The translations under genes were made by a program, and so were the position numbers. From Acidimicrobiia bacterium (lineage in GTDB: Bacteria > Actinomycetota > Acidimicrobiia > Acidimicrobiales > Aldehydirespiratoraceae), in contig JAJEHD010000018.1 of NCBI GenBank assembly GCA_022819505.1, positions 186,001 through 250,000 of the forward strand: a stretch of DNA of 64,000 bases. Reading direction: 5' to 3'. The notes under the pieces are model-generated. The model was not told where the DNA came from and did not search any database. It worked only from the letters and a program-made list of their open reading frames with translations. This document shows positions 1 through 7,084 of the stretch, piece by piece. How positions within the stretch are numbered: the stretch's first letter is position 1; each line of letters begins with the position of its first letter.

Positions 1-980
1 CCTCGATCACCACCGATTTCACCATTTACACCAACCCCTACAACCGAAAGGCCGCCTACCCCGGCGAGCTTCGGCGCTGGACCGGCGACAACCCCGGCAC
101 CGGGTGCGGCCCCGCGCTGGCCGCGTCCTGCAACGCCGGCGCAGCCGCGGTCCTCGAGTGGACGCTGTGCCTGACCCTGTGGCCCGACGCCCCGGGCCCC
201 CAGCAGCTCGACCTCTCGTACCGGGCCTGCGACGAGCGCCTCGACGCGTTCAACGCCGACCGGGCCGCCGCCGAGGCCGCGGGCCGCAGCGAGGCCGACT
301 ACTGCTCCGAGGGAACCGTCACGGTGCTGCTGGGCGACTGCACCTGGGACCCGACCGACGCCGACCGGGCCGCGCTGGCCGCCAAGGTCGGCTGGTACAG
401 CTTCCTCGAGGCCCTGCCCCAGGGACCGCCCGGCGGGCTATGGCCTCCGCACCCGGAAGTGCCCGGCGGCGACCGCCACATCGTGGTCGCCAACTCGCCG
501 GTCTGGCCCCGCGTCGCCACCGCCGACGCGCTCGACGTGGACGACGGAGCGGGCTGCGTGTGGTCCGCCCAATGGCTCCGGGCGACGGTGACACAGATGC
601 TGCCGTGGGTGCCGGCGCACCGGGTCGCGGTCGAGACCCACGGCGGCTTCGCCCAGTGGCTCGGCATGTGGGAGCGTCTCAGCGCCGACCAGCAGGCCGA
701 GGCCCGGCGCCTGCACGCCGGCGGCGACCTCACCAGCGTCGCCTGCCCCATCACGGCCGCGGCCGACGGCACGGAGCCCGCTTCCGAGAGCCTGTCCTAC
801 CAGCAGTGCCGCTGGGAGCTGGCCCGACCCGGGGTGTGGCACTGGACCCTCGACGCCGGATTCACAGACGGCACCCGGACCGTCACCGAGACCCTCGCCG
901 AGAACGTCACCTGGTTCCGGAGCTTCGACCACTACACGAACCAGCGGACCTGGTGGCGGGACGGACGGGCTTCAGGGTAG
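1..980 (+). CDS. Hypothetical Cys-rich protein, 5' end missing
   Basis: An open frame runs from base 3 to a TAG at 978-980, giving about 325 visible residues; its start lies outside the window. I do not recognise a family. The visible part has about nine cysteines and many Trp and Tyr residues, with no membrane segment. That suggests an exported, disulfide-containing protein, but the N-terminus that would show a signal peptide is missing. The first in-frame ATG (324) is well inside the frame, and the same composition continues upstream of it, so it is probably not the true start. The nitrobindin gene starts 21 bases downstream on the same strand. Confidence 0.6.
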   Translation, partial: SITTDFTIYTNPYNRKAAYPGELRRWTGDNPGTGCGPALAASCNAGAAAVLEWTLCLTLWPDAPGPQQLDLSYRACDERLDAFNADRAAAEAAGRSEADYCSEGTVTVLLGDCTWDPTDADRAALAAKVGWYSFLEALPQGPPGGLWPPHPEVPGGDRHIVVANSPVWPRVATADALDVDDGAGCVWSAQWLRATVTQMLPWVPAHRVAVETHGGFAQWLGMWERLSADQQAEARRLHAGGDLTSVACPITAAADGTEPASESLSYQQCRWELARPGVWHWTLDAGFTDGTRTVTETLAENVTWFRSFDHYTNQRTWWRDGRASG

Positions 981-1001
981 GCGGCGGGGTAGCGTCGAGG
1001 C

Positions 1002-1481
1002 ATGGTCGAGCTGCATCCGCTGTGCGAGCCGCTCGCGCCCCTGCTGGGGACTTGGCGCGGCTCGGGTGAGGGCAGCTATCCCACCATCGACGACTTCGCC
1101 TACACCGAGGAGCTCGTCTTCGGTCACGTCGGCAAGCCGTTCCTGTCGATGGTCCAGCGCAGCCGGGACCTCTCGACCGGCGCGCCGCTGCACGCCGAGG
1201 CCGGATACCTGCGGGCACAGCCCGGCGGGGCCGTCGAGCTGACGGTGGCCCAGCCGTCGGGGATCGTGGAGACAGACGTGGGCACGGCGACCCCCACGCC
1301 CGACGGCCTGGTCGTCGAGCTGGAGTCCGACCGGGTCGGCCTCACCCCGACGGCCAAGTCCGTCACCGCGGTGAGGCGCCGGCTCAGCCTGACCGGCGAG
1401 ACGCTGGTGTCGGAGCTGTGGATGGCCGCCGTGGGCGAAGCCGAACTGATCCACCACGTGCGAGCAGAACTGTCCAGATGA
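1002..1481 (+). CDS. Nitrobindin-like heme-binding beta-barrel protein
   Basis: A 159-residue protein of the nitrobindin/THAP4 C-terminal family (DUF1794, fatty-acid-binding-protein-like barrel). The N-terminal signature GTWRGSGEGSYPTI (residues 16-29) is diagnostic. The C-terminal His-His pair (LIHHVRAEL) matches the position of the proximal heme ligand in mycobacterial and plant nitrobindins. Family members bind ferric heme and isomerise peroxynitrite to nitrate, probably in the cytoplasm. Length is typical of bacterial members. It lies 20 bases before fdhD on the same strand and could be co-transcribed. The family is clear; the physiological role is inferred. Confidence 0.9.
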   Translation: MVELHPLCEPLAPLLGTWRGSGEGSYPTIDDFAYTEELVFGHVGKPFLSMVQRSRDLSTGAPLHAEAGYLRAQPGGAVELTVAQPSGIVETDVGTATPTPDGLVVELESDRVGLTPTAKSVTAVRRRLSLTGETLVSELWMAAVGEAELIHHVRAELSR

Positions 1482-1501
1482 GGCCGCTCTAGTCTGGAGC
1501 C

Positions 1502-2299
1502 ATGGCCACCAAGTCGAGGAGCCAGCAGCGGCTGGTGCGGCCCTGGAGCGGCGACGAGGCGCCCGGCAGCCGGCGAGCGGACCGCCTGGCCTCCGAGGAG
1601 CCGATGGCCATCGAGCTCGACGACGTGCGGGTGGCCACCACCATGCGCACCCCGGGCAACGACTTCGAGCTGGCCGTCGGCTTCTGCTACGCCGAGGGGC
1701 TGCTCGACGGTCACGGGGTCACCCAGGTGAAGTACTGCGCCAAGGGCTCCGCGGCGGCCACCGACTTCAACGTGGTGTCGGTCTCCACCGGCGGCAAGGC
1801 GCCGCCGCCCCGGCCCCGGCTGACCACCACCACCTCGTCGTGCGGCTTCTGCGGCACGAGCGAGATCGACGAACTGGTCACCAAGCTCGCCCCGGTCGGC
1901 GGCGACCGGGTGCCGTGGGAGGCGCTGGCCGCCGCGCCCGAGGCGCTCCGGCCCGGACAGGAGCTGTTCGACGCAACCGGCGCGGTGCACGCCGCCGGGG
2001 TGGTGGCGCCCGACGGCTCGGTGGCCACCGTGCGTGAGGACGTGGGCCGGCACAACGCGGTGGACAAGCTCATCGGCCGGCTGTTCCTCGACGGCGAGCT
2101 CCCCGCCACCGGGCTGGGCCTGGTGGTCAGCGGCCGGGCCAGCTTCGAGCTGGTCCACAAGGCCTGGGCCGGCGGCTTCCGGGCCCTGGTGGCGGTGAGC
2201 GCCCCCACCGCGCTGGCCGCCGCCACCGCGGAGGCGGCCGGGATGCAGCTGGCCGGCTTCGCCCGCAACGGTGCCATGACCGTCTACGTCGACAGTTGA
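1502..2299 (+). CDS. fdhD: Formate dehydrogenase accessory sulfurtransferase FdhD
   Basis: A 265-residue FdhD. It transfers sulfur from a cysteine desulfurase to the molybdenum cofactor of formate dehydrogenases and is needed for their activity. The sulfur-carrying CxxC is at residues 114-117 (SSCGFCG). Other family motifs are TGAVHAAG, REDVGRHNAVDKLIG and VVSGRASFELV. Length is normal. No formate dehydrogenase gene is in the window, so the client enzyme must lie elsewhere. A weak hairpin follows the stop, and GC content drops soon after, at the start of the defence-type insert. Confidence 0.95.
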   Translation: MATKSRSQQRLVRPWSGDEAPGSRRADRLASEEPMAIELDDVRVATTMRTPGNDFELAVGFCYAEGLLDGHGVTQVKYCAKGSAAATDFNVVSVSTGGKAPPPRPRLTTTTSSCGFCGTSEIDELVTKLAPVGGDRVPWEALAAAPEALRPGQELFDATGAVHAAGVVAPDGSVATVREDVGRHNAVDKLIGRLFLDGELPATGLGLVVSGRASFELVHKAWAGGFRALVAVSAPTALAAATAEAAGMQLAGFARNGAMTVYVDS

Positions 2300-2327
2300 G
2301 TTCCAGATAGGGCCAGCTGCCGGAACT
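2299..2327 (+). terminator. Hairpin after fdhD, possible terminator
   Basis: AGTTCC (2299-2304) pairs with GGAACT (2322-2327), and an inner GGC/GCC pair extends the stem across a bulge. It begins on the last base of the fdhD stop codon. There is no T-run after it, so it may be only a weak terminator, or part of a structured RNA leader for the next gene. Confidence 0.3.
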
Positions 2328-2481
2328 ATGTCGATGATCGCTCTCCGCCTAGCCGTGCCTGATGGCCTTGCTCCCGGCGATGCGGTCGACCAGACGGTGC
2401 GGCGCTGCGCGATGTCACAGGGAGTGAGTATGGTCAGGGGATGTGTAAGGTGCCATCGGCCCGAAGAGGTGAGATCCAAGA
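2300..2481 (+). other. Leader region of the dCTP deaminase gene, possible inhibitor RNA
   Basis: 182 bases separate fdhD from the deaminase. The segment holds the hairpin described above and a short open frame (2328-2498, 56 codons) that overlaps the deaminase start by 17 bases. A purine-rich ribosome site (GAGGTGAG) lies about 10 bases before the deaminase ATG. In the Vibrio AvcID system the inhibitor AvcI is an RNA made from the segment just upstream of avcD, so this is where an equivalent would be expected. No sequence match to AvcI can be claimed here. Confidence 0.25.
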
Positions 2482-4188
2482 ATGAGTGCGAGCGATAGGA
2501 CCGCCGCGATGCAGGCTGACGACGCGCGCCGCGCCCTTAAGAGTCTGATTGACCGGGAGCCTCGGCGCCATCCTCTCGTTATTGGGTTTGTTTCGGCGAT
2601 TGGCACATCATGGAGTCCAGTCATGGAAGCGTTCGAAGAATCGCTGAGGAGTTATGGCTATTCTCCAAACAGAATTCACATTGCAGGCCTCATGGATGGT
2701 ATCGATTCCGCCCCGTGGGACCGCGTGCCGCACAGAGGAGATACCAGCTACTACAAGGGTCGGATGAACGCGGGAGATGAACTCAGGAGATACTTTGACA
2801 ACGGATCAGCAATGGCTGCGTTGGCAGTTCGGGAGATCAAGTATCGTAAGTCACAGGCCTCAGGCAGGCGTCCTACTGCATCCCTGCTAAGGAGTCTAAA
2901 GCACCCTGACGAAGTTCGGCTATTGCGCGCGGTATATGGTGAAGCCTTCTTCTTGGTTGGTGTAGTTGGCAGTGAACGTGAGCGACGTAGAACGCTGTCA
3001 GATGATCTGTCACTCTTGTCGGGCTCTCGAGCACAAGTTGAATCTCTAATGGAGCGCGATGAGTCTAACCCAAATGATCAAGAGTTTGGGCAGAATGTGC
3101 GTGATACCTATGCGATGGCTGATGTATTTGTCACAGGTGACACCGGAGTTGATATTCGACGGGACATTGATCGATTTGTAGGATCGATCTTCGGTGAGCC
3201 CTTCCTGACCCCGATGCTTCATGAGGAAGGTATGCGATACGCACAGGACGCTGCACTACGCTCCTCGGCTGCCGGGCGCCAAGTAGGCGCGGCGCTGATT
3301 CCGCGTGTCGGAACTCCGATCGTGTCGGGTACCAATGAGGTTCCAAAGCCCGGAGGTGGCCAGTACTGGGAAGGAGACTCACCAGACTATAGAGACTTTA
3401 GGTATAACCGTGATCCCAATCCAGTCTACGCAAGGGCGGTCGTTCAGGATTTATTGGAACGTCTGGCCGATCACGGATGGCTTGCGGAAGAGTATTCTGA
3501 CCTAAGTGGACCCGATCTGTTGGCAAGAGTGTCTGAGCCGAGTACGTCAGGACCATCAGTATTGGAGGGCGCGCGTGCTGCATCACTAATTGAGTTCACT
3601 CGGTGTATGCATGCTGAACAAGCAGCTATCGTGAATGCAGCGCGGGCGGGTGTTTCTACCATCGGTGCAACTTTGTACAGCACGACATTTCCATGCCATG
3701 AGTGCGCCAAACTGATCGTTGGTGCCGGTATTGGCAAAGTCTATTATATCGAACCGTATCCTAAGAGCTTGGTTGACCGACTATATCAGGATCTTATCGA
3801 GACCTCGCCGATTCCGATGGATAGCAGCGACGGATTGGAACCGCGGTTGCCATTTTACCAGTTCGTCGGAATAGCGCCCCGCTGGTACTCAAGGGCTTTC
3901 ACCGCACGTATACGAAAGGTAGCCGAAGCCCTAGTTAGTTCCGAAAAGATATCGGCCTGTCCACAGACTCATAACTGGAGTGAACGAGGAGTGGAAGAGC
4001 GTGAGGACGCCGTAATCGCTTCTGTTACTCGACTTCTCGATGCTTTGCCGCAGAGTGCTTATGGTGAAATGGAATCGGACGATGAGGGTTTCAAGAGTGA
4101 TGCGGTGACGGGTGACGCAGTTTCAGCAGATCCGCCATTTTCCGAAGGGAATGATAGTCAAGCAATACAGAGTGTGGCTGACTCCTAG
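2482..4188 (+). CDS. AvcD/DcdV-type anti-phage dCTP deaminase
   Basis: A 568-residue two-domain protein. The N-terminal half resembles the P-loop-NTPase-like domain of AvcD/DcdV (VIGFVSAIGTSW near residues 33-44), without a classical GK[ST] Walker A. The C-terminal half is a zinc-dependent cytidine/deoxycytidylate deaminase domain with H377-A-E379 and P404-C405-x-x-C408. The block between them (AAGRQVGAALI, GTNEVPKPGGGQYW) is typical of this family. These enzymes deaminate dCTP/dCMP during phage infection and deplete the nucleotide pool. Length is close to characterised members (about 530 residues). GC content is clearly below that of fdhD and hemQ, indicating horizontal transfer. A small ORF follows after 56 bases. 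Function is inferred from domains only. Confidence 0.88.
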   Translation: MSASDRTAAMQADDARRALKSLIDREPRRHPLVIGFVSAIGTSWSPVMEAFEESLRSYGYSPNRIHIAGLMDGIDSAPWDRVPHRGDTSYYKGRMNAGDELRRYFDNGSAMAALAVREIKYRKSQASGRRPTASLLRSLKHPDEVRLLRAVYGEAFFLVGVVGSERERRRTLSDDLSLLSGSRAQVESLMERDESNPNDQEFGQNVRDTYAMADVFVTGDTGVDIRRDIDRFVGSIFGEPFLTPMLHEEGMRYAQDAALRSSAAGRQVGAALIPRVGTPIVSGTNEVPKPGGGQYWEGDSPDYRDFRYNRDPNPVYARAVVQDLLERLADHGWLAEEYSDLSGPDLLARVSEPSTSGPSVLEGARAASLIEFTRCMHAEQAAIVNAARAGVSTIGATLYSTTFPCHECAKLIVGAGIGKVYYIEPYPKSLVDRLYQDLIETSPIPMDSSDGLEPRLPFYQFVGIAPRWYSRAFTARIRKVAEALVSSEKISACPQTHNWSERGVEEREDAVIASVTRLLDALPQSAYGEMESDDEGFKSDAVTGDAVSADPPFSEGNDSQAIQSVADS

Positions 4189-4244
4189 AGGAAGTAGATC
4201 TTGAGTATCAATCTAATGTTCATCTAGGATAGGAGGATCGTCTG

Positions 4245-4475
4245 ATGAGCGACAATGATGATCAGTATGCGAGGATCGCACAAGAAGCAGAAATGAGACT
4301 GCAACAGATTCCTAGTCATCAGCTGGGTCCAGCTGGTCGCATATTGCTTACTAATCCCCGTTCTCCAGCGAAGCGAGTGTCCCACGATGGCTTGCATGCT
4401 TTTGATGGTGAGAAGGCTGAGGCTTCAGAGTTTCGTCAAGACCCCCTACTGCAGAGAGTCGTAGAAGATCCGTAG
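4245..4475 (+). CDS. Small hypothetical protein paired with the deaminase gene
   Basis: A 76-residue charged protein with no cysteines, signal peptide or membrane segment. It has an excellent ribosome site: AGGAGG at 4231-4236, 8 bases before the ATG. It shares the lower GC of the deaminase gene and ends only 9 bases before hemQ, so it belongs to the insert. I do not recognise a family. It could be an accessory or regulatory partner of the deaminase, or a leftover of the insertion. Being translated is likely; the role is unknown. Confidence 0.6.
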   Translation: MSDNDDQYARIAQEAEMRLQQIPSHQLGPAGRILLTNPRSPAKRVSHDGLHAFDGEKAEASEFRQDPLLQRVVEDP

Positions 4476-4484
4476 ACTGCGGCG

Positions 4485-5162
4485 ATGCTGGAAACGGTTG
4501 GCGTGAGCCAAAGGTTGGTGGTCGTGCACCTGTTCTGCGCTCGCACGGCTGATACGGACGACGCTGCTGCGCTGAGCGCGGTGGAGCATACCACCGCGGC
4601 AGGTGGCCAGGTCGTGGCAGTCGCGGTGCTTGGCCACAAGGCCCAGCTTTGCTTCATGGGCTTGCACGCCGACGCCTGGGTGCTGCGTGACCTTCAGACC
4701 GGCCTGGTGCGAGCCGGACTCGACCTCGTGGACAGCTACGTGTCGATCACCGAGCTGTCCGAGTACGCCCTGGGCCTCCCCGCGGAGATGGCCGACATGC
4801 GCCTCAACCCCAAGCTGCCCCCGCCGGGTAAGCCGGCCTGGTGCTTCTACCCGATGACCAAGCGGCGCAACGTCGGCCAGAACTGGTACGAGTTGCCCTT
4901 CGACGAGCGCAAGGAGCTCATGCACGAGCACGGCGCGTCGGGCCGCAAGTTCGCGGGGCGGATCGTGCAGCTCGTGACCGCGTCGTCCGGCCTCGACGAC
5001 TGGGAGTGGGGCGTCACCCTCTTCGGCGAGGACATCGCCGCGCTCAAGGAGACCGTCTACACCATGCGTTACGACCGGGCCTCGGCCGCCTACGCCGAGT
5101 TCGGCCCGTTCGTGACCGGGCTGGTGGGGCCGGTCGACGAGATCCTGGCCCGGACCCGCTGA
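4485..5162 (+). CDS. hemQ: Coproheme decarboxylase HemQ
   Basis: A 225-residue chlorite-dismutase-fold protein of the HemQ (ChdC) group. It converts coproheme to heme b using hydrogen peroxide, the last step of the coproporphyrin-dependent heme pathway of actinobacteria and firmicutes. The catalytic tyrosine is probably Y122 (FYPMTKRR), and the proximal heme ligand is probably H149 in MHEHGASGRKF. The C-terminal segment WEWGVTLFGED is also typical. The ATG at 4485 is the first in-frame start after the preceding gene. No other heme biosynthesis gene is nearby. GC returns to the high background here, so the right edge of the insert lies just upstream. Confidence 0.93.
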   Translation: MLETVGVSQRLVVVHLFCARTADTDDAAALSAVEHTTAAGGQVVAVAVLGHKAQLCFMGLHADAWVLRDLQTGLVRAGLDLVDSYVSITELSEYALGLPAEMADMRLNPKLPPPGKPAWCFYPMTKRRNVGQNWYELPFDERKELMHEHGASGRKFAGRIVQLVTASSGLDDWEWGVTLFGEDIAALKETVYTMRYDRASAAYAEFGPFVTGLVGPVDEILARTR

Positions 5163-5319
5163 CACGTAGAGACAGTGCATGTGGGTGTGCCGCCTTGCGG
5201 TGCAGCGCTGTGTTTCTCGCTCTTGTTCGCTGCGCTCACGGGCCGCTCGGGCCACGCCCTCGCTCAGCGTTGTTGAGGAGTTCTTGTGAACCTCCGTCCA
5301 CCGCTCGGCCTCTGAGCCG

Positions 5320-6069
5320 GTGACCGCGTCGCCCACCAGCTTCGAGGCGGTCTGGGAGCGCGCCGACGGCATCGAGGGCTGGCTCAAGCCGGAGCAGGGC
5401 CGGAGGCTCTACGACGCGGCCCGGTCTGTTGGCCCCGGCGCCACCATCGTGGAGATCGGTAGCTTCAGGGGCCGCTCCACCATCGTGTTGGCGCAGGCCG
5501 CGCCCGGCGACGCCCACATCGTCGCCATCGACCCGCACGGAGGCGGCGACCGCGGCCCCGGCGAGATCGCTCCCGACGCGGCCCGCGGCGACGCCGACCA
5601 TGCGGCGTTCGCTTCCAACCTGGCCGCGGCCGGGCTCGCCCACCGGATCAGGCACGTTCGCAAGCCCTCGTCCGGGGCTCTCGAAGACGTGTCCGGCCAT
5701 GTTGAACTGCTGTTCGTGGACGGCGCCCACCGCTACGGCCCGGCCCGGGCCGACATCGTCGACTGGGGCGGCCGGGTGACGGACAGTGGCACCATGCTGG
5801 TGCACGACGCCTTCAGCTCGGTAGGCGTGACCCTGGCCCTGCTGTCGACCGCGGTGATCAGCCGCCGGTGGCGCTACCTGGGCCGGGTCGACTCTCTGGC
5901 AGAGTACCGCCGAGCCGATCTGTCGGGCGCCGATCGCTTGGCCAATGCCTTGCGCCAACTCGCTCAACTGCCGTGGTTCGTGCGCAACCTGGCCATCAAG
6001 TGCCTGATCACCGCTCGCCTCGGCCGCCTCACCCGCCTGCTCGGCCATAAAGGCGGCTGGCCCTACTGA
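5320..6069 (+). CDS. Class I SAM-dependent methyltransferase
   Basis: A 249-residue protein starting at GTG 5320. The SAM-binding motif I is VEIGSFRGRSTIVLA (from about residue 44). The acidic motif II follows in IVAIDPHGG, and LLFVDGAHRYG is typical of the Methyltransf_24 family. The C-terminal 60 residues are basic and helical. The substrate is unknown; relatives often sit in glycan or natural-product loci. A second methyltransferase of the same type is at 17515. The gene stands alone between hemQ and a NUDIX gene with 150-base gaps on both sides. Confidence 0.82.
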   Translation: MTASPTSFEAVWERADGIEGWLKPEQGRRLYDAARSVGPGATIVEIGSFRGRSTIVLAQAAPGDAHIVAIDPHGGGDRGPGEIAPDAARGDADHAAFASNLAAAGLAHRIRHVRKPSSGALEDVSGHVELLFVDGAHRYGPARADIVDWGGRVTDSGTMLVHDAFSSVGVTLALLSTAVISRRWRYLGRVDSLAEYRRADLSGADRLANALRQLAQLPWFVRNLAIKCLITARLGRLTRLLGHKGGWPY

Positions 6070-6224
6070 CACCATGCCGCAACCCCGGATGTAGTTGCGC
6101 AGTTCACAGCGGCACAACCACGTCAAGAAGAGCAAGCCGCACCCCAACGGGCCGCCACCCATTCGGCGTTGGCCTTCGAGACTCCGAGCAGGTGCGTGCA
6201 TCCGACTGGCATTAGGGTTCTGGC

Positions 6225-6941
6225 GTGGAAACACCGGCGGCGGGCGACGGGGAATCACCTCGGCCCGCGGGCGAGGTTGAGATCCTCCGGTGGGCCGAGA
6301 GCCTGGCCGGGATAGCCCAGACCGGGCTCGGGTTCACCGAGAGCCGTTACGAGCAGGAGCGCTTCGAGGAGGTGCTGGCGGTGGCGGCCGACATCCGGGC
6401 CCACAGCATCGTCGGGATCGACACCAGCCAGCAGGTGCAGGAGTGGCTCAACGGCGTCGGCAAGGGCATAGGCGGATACGTCACACCCAAGATCACCGTC
6501 GGAGCCATCGTCGGCGACGACGAGGGACGCATCCTGCTGGTTCAGCGGGCCGACTCCGGCTGGTGGCTGTACCCCACCGGCTGGTCCGACGTGGGCTACT
6601 CGCCGTCGGAGGTCGCCGTCAAGGAGGTCCATGAGGAGACCGGCATCGACTGCGAGGTGGTCCGCCCCATCGCCATCCTCGACGGGATGCGCCTCGGCTT
6701 CCACCGGGTGCCGCTGGTGTCCATCGTGTTCCACTGCCGCAGCCTGGGCGGTGAGCTCAAGGCCCATCCCCTCGAGTGCTCCGACGTGGGCTTCTTTGCC
6801 GATGGAGAACTGCCCGAGCGGACTGCCCGACCCGAGCTGTGGGCCGCCCACGCGTTCAGCGCCATCCGCGGCGAGGAGGTGGACGTGCTGTTCGATCACC
6901 CCCGAAGCCCGCCCTGGCAGGACGATCCCGAGGCATTATGA
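6225..6941 (+). CDS. NUDIX hydrolase with N-terminal helper domain
   Basis: A 238-residue protein from a GTG start. Residues 15-75 match the helical NUDIX N-terminal domain found in ADP-ribose-type pyrophosphatases (Nudix_hydro_N), including 'RWAESLAGIAQTGL'. The NUDIX box lies in GWSDVGYSPSEVAVKEVHEETG (split: GWSDVG, then YSPSEVAVKEVHEETG). It has Lys in place of the usual Arg and Tyr in place of the usual first Glu, but the metal-binding EVHEE is intact. Such enzymes cleave nucleoside diphosphates linked to another moiety; the exact substrate cannot be told. It directly precedes the restriction-like insert. Confidence 0.85.
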   Translation: METPAAGDGESPRPAGEVEILRWAESLAGIAQTGLGFTESRYEQERFEEVLAVAADIRAHSIVGIDTSQQVQEWLNGVGKGIGGYVTPKITVGAIVGDDEGRILLVQRADSGWWLYPTGWSDVGYSPSEVAVKEVHEETGIDCEVVRPIAILDGMRLGFHRVPLVSIVFHCRSLGGELKAHPLECSDVGFFADGELPERTARPELWAAHAFSAIRGEEVDVLFDHPRSPPWQDDPEAL

Positions 6942-7000
6942 AGAGTTGGCATGTAATGCTCCCGAGCCTGGCGCTGAGGGCTGAGGAGTAGCATCAGGCG

Positions 7001-7084
7001 ATGACGAGTCTTGGTACGGGGGGCTCCTTCGTAGCCCTGTCTCCCGCAGCAACGCTGATTACGACTTGGAGGTACTGGCCATGA
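7001..7084 (+). CDS. Possible 27-residue leader ORF before the AAA+ gene
   Basis: A short frame starts at ATG 7001 and stops at TGA 7082-7084, overlapping the ATG of the AAA+ gene as ATGA. A GAGGAG stretch lies about 12 bases upstream of it. The geometry would allow translational coupling. The peptide has no recognised features, and such short ORFs arise by chance, so this is a weak call. Confidence 0.25.
   Translation: MTSLGTGGSFVALSPAATLITTWRYWP

Noticed and set aside
2328..2498. 56-codon frame upstream of the deaminase as a firm protein gene
   Set aside because: No clear ribosome site or family, and it overlaps the next start. Kept only as a possible RNA/ORF in a finding.
6070..6224. Possible tRNA or small RNA in the gap before the NUDIX gene
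   Set aside because: No cloverleaf or strong hairpin could be folded by eye.
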